56,602 bases of DNA from positions 1-56,602 of IMG/VR virus record IMGVR_UViG_3300033064_001798, one strand, 5' to 3'. Of the stretch, positions 7,469-14,606 are shown piece by piece (position 1 is the first letter of the stretch; each line of letters starts with the position of its first letter). The position numbers were made by a program, and so were the translations under genes. The notes beneath the pieces were generated by a model. The model saw nothing but the letters and a program-made list of their open reading frames with translations. It did no database searches and was not told where the DNA came from. The DNA is from a virus.

Positions 7469-7783
7469 ATGACTACAGAAAAACCAAAAGCACAAAGAAT
7501 GACCAAAAAAAGAATTGAAAAAGTGTTCCTGATTATAGGCGATATGATTAAAAAAGAAGATGTCGCAATTTATAGTTCTGAAATTAAAGGCGAACTACTC
7601 ATTACAGGTGTTAATGGCGAGAAGGATCGTGCCTTTGATACCAAAGAAGTGGAGACAGGTGAAACGTATCGGATTTCTTTTGATAAACTTGTTCCCTTCT
7701 TAAAGAAAAAGGATTTTGAAATAAGAAAATATAAACTAGGTAGTATGAATATCAAAATCAATTCCAATAAAGACAAAACATAA
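7469..7783 (+). CDS. hypothetical protein, 104 aa
   Basis: A charged, soluble protein without recognised motifs. ATG 7469 is chosen because AAAGGGAG precedes it; an in-frame extension overlaps the zinc-ribbon gene. Predicted mixed alpha/beta. Co-transcribed with the flanking small genes. Confidence 0.75.
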   Translation: MTTEKPKAQRMTKKRIEKVFLIIGDMIKKEDVAIYSSEIKGELLITGVNGEKDRAFDTKEVETGETYRISFDKLVPFLKKKDFEIRKYKLGSMNIKINSNKDKT

Positions 7784-7799
7784 CTGAATTGGAGGTATA

Positions 7800-7958
7800 A
7801 TGAATAGAAAAGAGTTTTTCGATAATGAAGATGACAAAATTATTGATGTTGATATTGATGACTTTATATTCAACACTGATTTTGATGAAGATGACTTAGT
7901 TGGTGTTGAATATGATATTGAAGCGTTTTTGGATGTGTCTAGAAGGCTTTACAGATGA
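7800..7958 (+). CDS. small very acidic protein, 52 aa
   Basis: 52 residues, about a third Asp/Glu (for example DNEDDKIIDVDIDDF), with a GGAGG site before ATG 7800. Such small acidic phage proteins can be DNA mimics or inhibitors, but nothing here proves it. Followed by the hairpin at 7974. Confidence 0.6.
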   Translation: MNRKEFFDNEDDKIIDVDIDDFIFNTDFDEDDLVGVEYDIEAFLDVSRRLYR

Positions 7959-7973
7959 TAAGAATAATAAATT

Positions 7974-8007
7974 AAAGCATTCAGTATAAAATTATACTGA
8001 ATGCTTT
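7974..8007 (+). promoter_or_regulatory. perfect 15-bp stem-loop between genes
   Basis: AAAGCATTCAGTATA and its exact complement, separated by a 4-base loop. The 3' arm ends in CTTT and runs straight into AAGGAG, the ribosome site of the gene at 8020. The short T run makes it a weak terminator; an mRNA-stabilising or processing hairpin is equally likely. Confidence 0.6.
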
Positions 8008-8019
8008 AAGGAGATAAAA

Positions 8020-8166
8020 ATGAAAAAGAAAATCAGGTATGAAAAAAAGAAAAAGTTAGGCAGAATACCTAATGCACCGCCAGAGGAGCAGTTTAAAGAT
8101 AAGAAAAGATATTCAAGGAAAGATAAGCACAAGAAAATAATAAACGAAGATTACTACGGGGAATAA
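8020..8166 (+). CDS. small basic protein, 48 aa
   Basis: 48 residues, extremely Lys/Arg-rich (KKKIRYEKKKKLGRI at the start), with AAGGAG just after a stem-loop. It may bind nucleic acid; no domain recognised. One base separates it from the next gene, so translation is probably coupled. Confidence 0.6.
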   Translation: MKKKIRYEKKKKLGRIPNAPPEEQFKDKKRYSRKDKHKKIINEDYYGE

Positions 8167-8167
8167 A

Positions 8168-8728
8168 ATGGATAAGCTTGATCAGGATGCTCTTGACAAA
8201 ATATACAATAGAAACAAGATATTAGATAAAGATGTAAAAAATAGAGGACAACAAATTGGACCTCTGCCTATGAATTATTGGGAAGATAAACCAGTTGGGA
8301 AGCAACCTAGGAAAACTACGCTATACAGAAAAGAAAGATCTATACCAGAAGAAGGTAGACCATACGTACCAATAAAAATTGCTAATTATTTAACTGGATA
8401 TAGTGTATCTTTTATAAAAGAGTTGTACCTTGACAACACATTGAGAGGTTTTAGATTTCCAAAATGTGTTACGATGATAAGCCTTTATGATGTATATGTT
8501 TATATAGATAATTTATCGTCGTTTGAAATAGATGGGATGGATGTAAGCCCAGGTTTATTAAGAAGGATAAAGAAAGCAAAAAGAATAAAAAGAGAGCGAA
8601 ATCTATTAACGGATAACGCTGAATATAAAGAAAAGTTTGAAGATGGTGATGCAAGTCAAAGGAGATTGATAAGAAGAAGAAAAGGCGTTAAAAGACAATT
8701 GAGGAGAAAGGATGGTACTTTAGTATGA
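8168..8728 (+). CDS. putative helix-turn-helix DNA-binding protein
   Basis: 186 residues. The middle part (about 70-115; IANYLTGYSVSFIKELYL... ISLYDVYVYI) looks like a MerR/excisionase-like helix-turn-helix, flanked by basic tails (RIKKAKRIKRER and RRLIRRRKGVKRQLRRK). This suggests DNA binding, possibly a regulator. Its TGA overlaps the next ATG. Assignment is by pattern only. Confidence 0.6.
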   Translation: MDKLDQDALDKIYNRNKILDKDVKNRGQQIGPLPMNYWEDKPVGKQPRKTTLYRKERSIPEEGRPYVPIKIANYLTGYSVSFIKELYLDNTLRGFRFPKCVTMISLYDVYVYIDNLSSFEIDGMDVSPGLLRRIKKAKRIKRERNLLTDNAEYKEKFEDGDASQRRLIRRRKGVKRQLRRKDGTLV

Positions 8729-8967
8729 AATTTGAAATAGGTGATAAAATAAGAATTAAAAAAGATATAGTAGTGATGGACACAATTGATGATGTTACTT
8801 TTGTTGATGATATGTTGCAATATATAGGTTTAACTGCAACTATTATTGGTTCAGATATGTGGGTCAGCACGTGTATTGAATATTACCTTGATATAGATGA
8901 TGATACGTACTCTTGGCACCAAGATTGGCTTGAAACTGCAAACCAATGGGAGAAGATAACTATATGA
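8725..8967 (+). CDS. small SH3/KOW-like family protein (array member)
   Basis: 80 residues, MKFEIGDKIRIKK at the start, ANQWEKITI at the end. Core YLDIDDDTYSWHQDWLE belongs to the W-rich subgroup also found at 1978-2241 and 20030-20260. Overlaps both neighbours by ATGA, with GGGAG in its terminal codons serving the next gene. Confidence 0.88.
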   Translation: MKFEIGDKIRIKKDIVVMDTIDDVTFVDDMLQYIGLTATIIGSDMWVSTCIEYYLDIDDDTYSWHQDWLETANQWEKITI

Positions 8968-9200
8968 AATTTGAAATAGGTGATAGGGTGACATTGAAAA
9001 AAGGGCTTTATTTAATTGAAAATTCTAACCCTTTAGATATAGAAGGTTACATATTTGAATTATATGAAAACGGCTCATATAATTATTCAGTTACGGGAAT
9101 AAAATATTCACTAATTGTAGAATGGGACAATGGGATGAGCAATTGTTACACTGTTGAATGCCTAAACCCAATAAACAAATGGAGCAAAATAACAATATGA
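8964..9200 (+). CDS. small SH3/KOW-like family protein (array member)
   Basis: 78 residues, MKFEIGDRVTLKK at the start, INKWSKITI at the end. The core contains IVEWDNGMSN, resembling the members at 3302 and 25638. It overlaps the helicase start at 9197 by ATGA, so the junction here feeds a large, unrelated gene. Confidence 0.88.
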   Translation: MKFEIGDRVTLKKGLYLIENSNPLDIEGYIFELYENGSYNYSVTGIKYSLIVEWDNGMSNCYTVECLNPINKWSKITI

Positions 9201-11200
9201 AATTTAAATTATCACCAGAAAAGAAACGTATATTTCTAAAAACAAATAATCCCCCAAAATTAGATGGCTTAGTTTTAAAAGATGGTATATATAAATGCCC
9301 AAATATAGAAGCTAATTTAAAAGTTTTAAAAGACGAAGGATTTACAATAGAGCAGAATCTATTAAAGGCTGATTTATTCCCATTTCAGGTCGATGGGGTT
9401 AGCTTTATAGAAAACCATGATGGTTGTTGCATACTGTCAGATGATATGGGGTGTATAGATGGCGATGCTATGATAACAGTAAATCGTGGTGGAAATAGCA
9501 GAAAATATAAACTGTCTGATGCATATAATGGGTTTAACGGATTAAGATCAAATAAATGTCATAATTGGGACAAGAATATTAAGACTAATATTAGGTGTTT
9601 GAAAGATGGAATATTTGGCCTTAATAGTGTCAAGGATATTAAATATTCAGGTAAAAAAGAATGTATCGAAATAGAAACAAAAAGTGGAAAAAGTTTAAAA
9701 CTTACACCAGATCATGAATTATTAAACTGCTATTATGAATGGATGGAGGCAAAGGACTTTAGAATTGGTGATGGCATCGTTGTTAATAGTTATAGAGCCA
9801 CAGGTATCAAAAATATAGATATGGTTGTAAAAATAACAAAATGCGACGAAATTAATACCTATGACATAGTAATGGAAGATCCATATAGGAATTTTGTTGC
9901 CAATGGAATCGTTGTTCATAATTGTGGCAAAACTATACAAACATTAGGATATTTAGCCCAAAATCCAGATTTAAGACCAGCAATCATAACATGCCCTGCT
10001 TCACTAAAGGGTAATTGGGAGGCTGAGATAAACAAGTTCATGTATAATTTTACAGTCACACAATTACATGGTAAAACACCTTATCCATTTATATATGACT
10101 TTGAACTTGGTATTTATATAATAAATTATGATATATTAGACTCTTGGAAAACTGAGTTAAGAGATTTACACGCAAAGGTTATTGTTGCAGATGAATTGCA
10201 TTATTTAAAAAATACTGGAACTAAAAAGAAACCAGTAAAAAGGACGAGAGCATTTCAATATTTAGCAAAAACAATACCGCATAGGATAGGGCTAACTGGC
10301 ACTTTGATGCAAAATAGACCAATAGAAATATATACGCCTGTTAATTTAATAAGCCCTAATTTCTTTGGTAAAAGAATGCACTATGCTAAAAAATATTGTA
10401 ATGCAAAATATAAACATTGGGGTTGGGATTTTACAGGTAGCTCAAATGAAGCAGAATTACATGCAAGATTGCAAGAAATAAGCATAAGACGTACAAAAAA
10501 TGAAGTTTTAAAAGATTTACCTCCTAAAATTAAAACTTTTCTACCTGTTGAAATAAGTAATAGAAAGGAATATTTAGAGGCAGAGACAGACTTTTTATTA
10601 TGGCTTAAAAGGAAATCAGGACCAAAAGCAGTCAAAAAAGCGTCTAACGCAATTGTTCTGACTAGAATGAATGCATTAAGACAAATTGCATCATATGGGA
10701 AAATAATACATCTTAAACGATGGATATCTGACTTCTTAGAAACAGATGCAAAACTAATTGTTTTTACATATCATAAAAATATGATTAATGAGTTATATGA
10801 ACCATTTAAAAGTGTATCGGTAAAAATAGATGGGAGTATACCGGCTACAGAAAGGCAATCTTTAGTTGACAAGTTTCAAAATAATAAAAAAACAAGAGTA
10901 TTCTTTGGAAATTTAAGTGCTTGTAGCGAAGGGTTAACGCTTACAGCGGCTAGCTATGTAATGTATGCTGAATACCCTTGGCAACCTGGGAAACTTGCTC
11001 AAAGCGGGGATAGGGCATACAGATATGGTCAACTAAACACAGTTAACATGTACTATATGGTAGCTAGTAATACTATAGAGGAACATATGGTAGCAATGCT
11101 TGACGCGAAGCAAGAGGTGTTAAGCAAGGTACTTGATGGTAAAGAGGCAGACAAAGGAGATATAATCTCTGAATTAAAGAAGAAATATTTAAGGGGTTAG
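9197..11200 (+). CDS. SNF2-type helicase with intein in the Walker A motif
   Basis: 667 residues. Extein 1-85 and 243-667 join to a superfamily II SNF2/SMARCAL1-like ATPase: Walker A DDMG-CGKT, DELH box, LTGT, and C-terminal motifs SEGLTLT and DRAYRYGQ. The intein (86-242; see separate entry) must splice out to form the P-loop. Likely a DNA translocase for fork remodelling or recombination. The start at 9197 is set by the ATGA overlap; its second to fourth residues (KFK) resemble the small-family N-terminus, suggesting the gene was captured into that junction. Confidence 0.92.
   Translation: MKFKLSPEKKRIFLKTNNPPKLDGLVLKDGIYKCPNIEANLKVLKDEGFTIEQNLLKADLFPFQVDGVSFIENHDGCCILSDDMGCIDGDAMITVNRGGNSRKYKLSDAYNGFNGLRSNKCHNWDKNIKTNIRCLKDGIFGLNSVKDIKYSGKKECIEIETKSGKSLKLTPDHELLNCYYEWMEAKDFRIGDGIVVNSYRATGIKNIDMVVKITKCDEINTYDIVMEDPYRNFVANGIVVHNCGKTIQTLGYLAQNPDLRPAIITCPASLKGNWEAEINKFMYNFTVTQLHGKTPYPFIYDFELGIYIINYDILDSWKTELRDLHAKVIVADELHYLKNTGTKKKPVKRTRAFQYLAKTIPHRIGLTGTLMQNRPIEIYTPVNLISPNFFGKRMHYAKKYCNAKYKHWGWDFTGSSNEAELHARLQEISIRRTKNEVLKDLPPKIKTFLPVEISNRKEYLEAETDFLLWLKRKSGPKAVKKASNAIVLTRMNALRQIASYGKIIHLKRWISDFLETDAKLIVFTYHKNMINELYEPFKSVSVKIDGSIPATERQSLVDKFQNNKKTRVFFGNLSACSEGLTLTAASYVMYAEYPWQPGKLAQSGDRAYRYGQLNTVNMYYMVASNTIEEHMVAMLDAKQEVLSKVLDGKEADKGDIISELKKKYLRG
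9452..9922 (+). other. mini-intein inside the SNF2 helicase
   Basis: 157 residues beginning Cys (CIDGDAMITV, block A), with TPDHELL (block B) and ending NFVANGIVVHN before Cys+1 (blocks F/G). No homing endonuclease domain is present, so this is a splicing-only mini-intein. The insertion point splits the Walker A loop between DDMG and CGKT. Confidence 0.92.
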
Positions 11201-11202
11201 GT

Positions 11203-11436
11203 ATGTATATAAATGATTTAACAAATAAGATTTTAGAATCAAGTTACTATAATAAGACCAATATAATTATTAACGATAAGATCTATATTATTACTCATTT
11301 TGTGCGTGGCTTTTATGATACTATATTTTATTTGGATGATTTTAATAGTGGGTGGAACTATATCCAGCTTGATATTGATGATGATTTATGTAGCACAAAT
11401 ATGATAAATATGAAATGGATGAAAATAGTTATTTAA
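11203..11436 (+). CDS. hypothetical protein with family-type C-terminus
   Basis: 77 residues, Asp- and aromatic-rich, ending MKWMKIVI, a variant of the small-family C-terminal motif, but lacking the MKNKFKxGD start. Ribosome site AAGGGGTTAGG overlaps the helicase end. A promoter follows right after its TAA. Function unknown. Confidence 0.7.
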   Translation: MYINDLTNKILESSYYNKTNIIINDKIYIITHFVRGFYDTIFYLDDFNSGWNYIQLDIDDDLCSTNMINMKWMKIVI

Positions 11437-11439
11437 TGC

Positions 11440-11468
11440 TTGACATATGATATTTTACGTGATATTGT
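11440..11468 (+). promoter_or_regulatory. sigma-70-like promoter, rightward
   Basis: TTGACA (11440-11445), 17-bp spacer, TATTGT (11463-11468). It stands before the five-gene cassette array 11492-12504. Confidence 0.65.
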
Positions 11469-11491
11469 TTTTATTAAATAAAGGGGTCGAT

Positions 11492-11701
11492 ATGAAAAAT
11501 AAATTTAAAGTTGGTGACAAAATAATAATAAAAAATGACAACGCCTATGATAGTGAACGTATATGGCATGGCCTTATTGGTACTGTAAAAACAGTACCAA
11601 TAAGAGGGACGAGTAGCCTTTATACTTTAAAGGAATATACAGGGTATTTTGGAGGCACATGGTTCGTTAAACTTAACCAATGGAGCGATATAACAATATG
11701 A
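11492..11701 (+). CDS. small SH3/KOW-like family protein (array member)
   Basis: 69 residues, MKNKFKVGDKIII at the start, LNQWSDITI at the end; core GLIGTVKTV, YTLKEYTG and GGTWF place it in the LKEYP subgroup. Start 11492 has AAAGGGG upstream; earlier in-frame ATG at 11447 lies over the promoter. First gene of a five-gene array with four consecutive ATGA overlaps. Confidence 0.88.
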   Translation: MKNKFKVGDKIIIKNDNAYDSERIWHGLIGTVKTVPIRGTSSLYTLKEYTGYFGGTWFVKLNQWSDITI

Positions 11702-11910
11702 AAAATAAATTTAAAGTTGGTGATAAAGTAAGGATAAAATATACTAATTTGCCTGATAAAGATGTTAGGAAGTGTATGGGTGAAATAGCAATCATAACAG
11801 AATACGTGCGTAATGGTCAATACCGTATAGATATAGGTGGGGAGAATTGGCGTTGGGATAGTGACCACTGGTTTGAATCGTATAACCAATGGGAGGCTAT
11901 TTGTATATGA
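11698..11910 (+). CDS. small SH3/KOW-like family protein (array member)
   Basis: 70 residues, MKNKFKVGDKVRIK at the start, YNQWEAICI at the end; core YRIDIGGENWRWDSDHW belongs to the W-rich subgroup. Both ends overlap neighbours (ATGA); GGGAGG in the final codons is the next gene's ribosome site. Confidence 0.88.
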   Translation: MKNKFKVGDKVRIKYTNLPDKDVRKCMGEIAIITEYVRNGQYRIDIGGENWRWDSDHWFESYNQWEAICI

Positions 11911-12089
11911 AAGTAGAATTTATATATAGTATGGGAAATTTATTAACGGTTTGCAAATATAAAAAGGGACCTTCTGTAAGAGTTGGGTCATATTTTTGTA
12001 CTGCGATGTGTGAGCATTCTGTGTCTATTAACAATCAGGCAAGATATGTGATATGCAATAGAAACAAATGGGAGTCAATAACTATATGA
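11907..12089 (+). CDS. unrelated small protein inserted in the cassette array
   Basis: 60 residues. It has the family C-terminus NRNKWESITI and both ATGA junctions, but its start (MKVEFIYSMGNLLTVC) and body, with four cysteines, are unlike the SH3/KOW-like members on either side. It shows that the junction can carry a different coding sequence. Function unknown. Confidence 0.8.
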   Translation: MKVEFIYSMGNLLTVCKYKKGPSVRVGSYFCTAMCEHSVSINNQARYVICNRNKWESITI

Positions 12090-12295
12090 AAAATAAATTT
12101 AAAGTAGGTGATAAAATAATATTTGGAAATGTAGAAGGTGGATATAACTGTAACTGTAACTATCAATGGCTTGGTAAAACAGGTACTATAATAAAAGTAC
12201 ATCATGGCTCATATATGTTAAAAGAATATCCAGACCTAAAATGGGCCGGAGATTGGTTTAAACCATACAACAAATGGGGAGCTATCGTTATATGA
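12086..12295 (+). CDS. small SH3/KOW-like family protein (array member)
   Basis: 69 residues, MKNKFKVGDKIIF at the start, YNKWGAIVI at the end. Core WLGKTGTIIK, YMLKEYP, WAGDWF is closest to the member at 3096-3305. Overlaps both neighbours; here the terminal codons read TGG-GGA-GCT, keeping GGGGAG as ribosome site. Confidence 0.88.
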   Translation: MKNKFKVGDKIIFGNVEGGYNCNCNYQWLGKTGTIIKVHHGSYMLKEYPDLKWAGDWFKPYNKWGAIVI

Positions 12296-12504
12296 AAAAT
12301 AAATTTAAAGTAGGTGATAAAATAATATTTAACCATTATAGTAACAGTAAGTGGATTGGTAGGAAAGGTATGATAGTAAGTGTGCCAACTAAAACTGTTG
12401 TTTGTGCTAGGAATGAGTATTACATTTTAAAAGAATATCCATCGGTATATTGGACAGGAATGTGGTTTGATAAATGCAATCCGTGGGAGGATATTTGTAT
12501 ATAA
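12292..12504 (+). CDS. small SH3/KOW-like family protein (last of array)
   Basis: 70 residues, MKNKFKVGDKIIF at the start, CNPWEDICI at the end; core YYILKEYPSVYWTGMWF fits the LKEYP subgroup. It ends ...ATT-TGT-ATA-TAA, so the TGA of the usual ATGA junction has become TAA and no gene follows: the array stops at the non-coding region. Confidence 0.86.
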   Translation: MKNKFKVGDKIIFNHYSNSKWIGRKGMIVSVPTKTVVCARNEYYILKEYPSVYWTGMWFDKCNPWEDICI

Positions 12505-12794
12505 ACATATGATATTATTAATATAAAACATAACATAACAAAAAACAGATGCCGTAAGTAATAGCATAAAAACCAATTGATTATGTAATTTTATTTAATA
12601 GTATTAACATTAAATGGCGTATTAATAAAATAGAAAACTAACCAGTTTTTGAGTGTTTTAAAAGTGCATAAAAGGTTTTTTCGGAATAATAGCGTGAGAA
12701 CTATTGTTACTCGTATTGAAGGAAACTAATACAACTTATAATGACAAGACGTTATTTTTATGCCATTTAATTAATAAAATATAAGGAAAAAAAC
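12505..12794 (+). ncRNA. non-coding region, candidate structured RNA or origin element
   Basis: About 290 bases with no plausible gene before the primase. ATTAAATGGC at 12609-12618 and its exact complement at 12762-12771 could close a ~160-nt structure. Inside are short hairpins: AAAACT/AGTTTT near 12,633-12,650, AATAG/CTATT (12688-12705) and GTATT/AATAC (12713-12732). ATGC/GCAT near 12,549-12,567 lies outside the closing stem. The position before the primase gene would suit a replication-origin transcript, a leader RNA or a small RNA. No family recognised. Confidence 0.4.
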
Positions 12795-13658
12795 ATGTTC
12801 GACGCTATACAATTCTGCAACGATTTTAATATAGATTATTCTAAAAGAGGTAAATATTTTAGAAAGGGTTGGACTAATGTACATTGTCCCTTCTGCAAGG
12901 GTTCAAAACACACATTAGGCATTTGTCACAGAAATGGAATGACAACGTGTTACAAGTGTGGTGGTAAATATATAAATAATGTTATCTGGGAGCTAACCCG
13001 TAAAAAACCTATAGAAATATTAAAAAAGTATAATAATGGCGATCTTGTTGAGCAAGAAATACAAATGTCAACTACGTGTAACATGCCTGATTGTACTTCT
13101 CTAACACCAAATCATTCTAAATATTTAAAAAGCAGAAATTATGATCCATATGAATTAATATATGATTATGGAATTTTATCTGCTAAAAAACATACAGATT
13201 ATTCTGGAAGGGTTATTATACCTATATTTTATAAAGGTCGCATTGTTAGTTTTCAAGGTCGTGATACAACAGGTACGAGTGAACTTCGCTACAAGGCTTG
13301 TAAAGAGAAAGATGAAGTTTTAAAACATAAAAGAACTCTGTATAATATTGATAAATGTGGCGATAGGATCTTAGTTGTGGAGGGAGTTTTTGACGTTTGG
13401 CGCATTGGCGCAAATTGTGTTTCTACGTTTGGTATATCTTATACACCTTATCAAGTTGACCTTTTATCTAATTTTAAACAAGTATTTATATTGTTTGACA
13501 ATGAAATTCAGGCACAGGATCAGGCAGATAAATTATACTACGACTTAAAATTTCTTGGTGTTGACTCAGAAGTTATTGAATTAGATGGAGATTTTGATGA
13601 TCCTGGTGAAATGAAAAGTGAGGATGTAAAATATTTGAAGAAATATCTTGACATCTGA
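12795..13658 (+). CDS. DnaG-like primase (CHC2-type zinc finger plus TOPRIM)
   Basis: 287 residues. The N-terminus carries a zinc-binding CPFC ... C ... CYKCGG motif (residues 31-58), the middle part a TOPRIM fold with VVEGVFDVWRI, ILFDNE and DDPGEM around 195-275. This is a short form of bacterial DnaG, lacking a helicase-interaction domain. It would prime synthesis for the phage polymerase and probably work with the DnaB-like helicase at 32362. AAGGAAAAAAAC precedes the ATG. Confidence 0.88.
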   Translation: MFDAIQFCNDFNIDYSKRGKYFRKGWTNVHCPFCKGSKHTLGICHRNGMTTCYKCGGKYINNVIWELTRKKPIEILKKYNNGDLVEQEIQMSTTCNMPDCTSLTPNHSKYLKSRNYDPYELIYDYGILSAKKHTDYSGRVIIPIFYKGRIVSFQGRDTTGTSELRYKACKEKDEVLKHKRTLYNIDKCGDRILVVEGVFDVWRIGANCVSTFGISYTPYQVDLLSNFKQVFILFDNEIQAQDQADKLYYDLKFLGVDSEVIELDGDFDDPGEMKSEDVKYLKKYLDI

Positions 13659-13675
13659 TTTTATTAGTGTATTGT
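13648..13675 (+). promoter_or_regulatory. sigma-70-like promoter, rightward
   Basis: TTGACA (13648-13653) overlaps the last codons of the primase gene; 16-bp spacer ending GTG; TATTGT (13670-13675). Drives the genes from 13702. Confidence 0.75.
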
Positions 13676-13701
13676 GGTTTTAACTTAAAAGGAGATTAAA
13701 T

Positions 13702-13944
13702 ATGGTCACACTTAAACAAGCTGAACAAATAGCAACAAAATTTAAAAAAATGACAGATGAACAAAGATGGCAATGGGTCATCGAAAATAAAGATATCGGA
13801 TTAACTATCATACTCGACAATGGCGATACAATGATTGTATTTGATGGCGAAACAGAAGAAACGGATTACCCACTTTTAAGGTTTGGTGATTATAATATCT
13901 ATTCACTTTTAGACACATTGGGTATTAAGAATAGGGACTGTTAG
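13702..13944 (+). CDS. conserved phage-type hypothetical protein, 80 aa
   Basis: Starts with a helical part (LKQAEQIATKFKKMTDEQRWQW) followed by beta strands around LTIILDNGDTMIVFDGE. Similar small proteins with an RWxW helix and a DNxDTxIxFD segment occur in many phages, with no known function. AAAGGAG before ATG. Confidence 0.75.
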   Translation: MVTLKQAEQIATKFKKMTDEQRWQWVIENKDIGLTIILDNGDTMIVFDGETEETDYPLLRFGDYNIYSLLDTLGIKNRDC

Positions 13945-13946
13945 CT

Positions 13947-14171
13947 ATGGAAAAATATAAATTTAAAATAGGTGACAAAGTAAGAATGCTTATGGGTGAA
14001 AGTACACGCAATGTGGGTTATTGCATGTCACATCTTATAGGTGAAACAGGTACGATAACAAGGCGATATATGTATTGTGGCGAAGCTACATATTCCGTGA
14101 ACAGTAACACTTGGTCATGGTGTGACGATTGGATGGAGAAAGTTAACCGATGGGAGAAGATAACTATTTAA
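13947..14171 (+). CDS. small SH3/KOW-like family protein
   Basis: 74 residues, MEKYKFKIGDKVRM at the start, VNRWEKITI at the end; core IGETGTITRRY and NTWSWCDDWME fit the W-rich subgroup. A solitary member, not overlapping another cassette, and ending with TAA, but the C-terminal motif is kept. Confidence 0.86.
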   Translation: MEKYKFKIGDKVRMLMGESTRNVGYCMSHLIGETGTITRRYMYCGEATYSVNSNTWSWCDDWMEKVNRWEKITI

Positions 14172-14193
14172 AACTATAAAAGGAGGAAATAAA

Positions 14194-14577
14194 ATGGGAA
14201 TAAGATTATTTGGAAGTAGCAGTAGTTATGATAAATGTGATTGTGCTAAAATTGCAAAAGATGATTCGGCATATATTAAAGGTAATCCTGTTGCAAGTAA
14301 TTTTAAAATAGTTGGACACCATCAATGTCTTAATAATTTAGTTGTTAAAATTAATTATCCAGATTGTACAAATTATGAAGGCAATAAAATACTTTTATAT
14401 TTAGACGCAACTATAGATGATATAAATAAACAAAAATACATAGATCCTCATTTTTCTTGGAACAAAAAGTTTTTATGCCCATTTGCAAGATTTGAGCCAA
14501 CTAAAAAAGGATGGTATTCTGCTATTAAATTGGGTTATATTGAAGGTGATGAGAAAAGAGGCAAATATAAAATATAA
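14194..14577 (+). CDS. hypothetical protein, 127 aa
   Basis: Contains five cysteines (CDCAK near the start) and a lysine-rich C-terminus; not recognised. AGGAGG precedes ATG. Directly after its stop is the 3' tail of a lost HNH gene. Confidence 0.7.
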   Translation: MGIRLFGSSSSYDKCDCAKIAKDDSAYIKGNPVASNFKIVGHHQCLNNLVVKINYPDCTNYEGNKILLYLDATIDDINKQKYIDPHFSWNKKFLCPFARFEPTKKGWYSAIKLGYIEGDEKRGKYKI

Positions 14578-14598
14578 ATTTCACGAAAATCATGGGAG
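14574..14598 (+). other. 3' relic of an HNH endonuclease gene
   Basis: AAATATAAATTTCACGAAAA plus TCATGGG is the same sequence that ends the HNH pseudogene at 17359 (coding YKFHENHG). Only this tail remains, and it now supplies GGGAGG, the ribosome site for rtcB. It indicates that an HNH gene once stood here and was deleted. Confidence 0.65.
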
Positions 14599-14606
14599 GA
14601 AATAAA

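Noticed and set aside
7974-8007. Rho-independent terminator at the 15-bp stem-loop
   Set aside because: The stem is perfect but is followed by CTTTAAGGAG with only three T residues, then immediately by a gene start; kept as an undefined hairpin.
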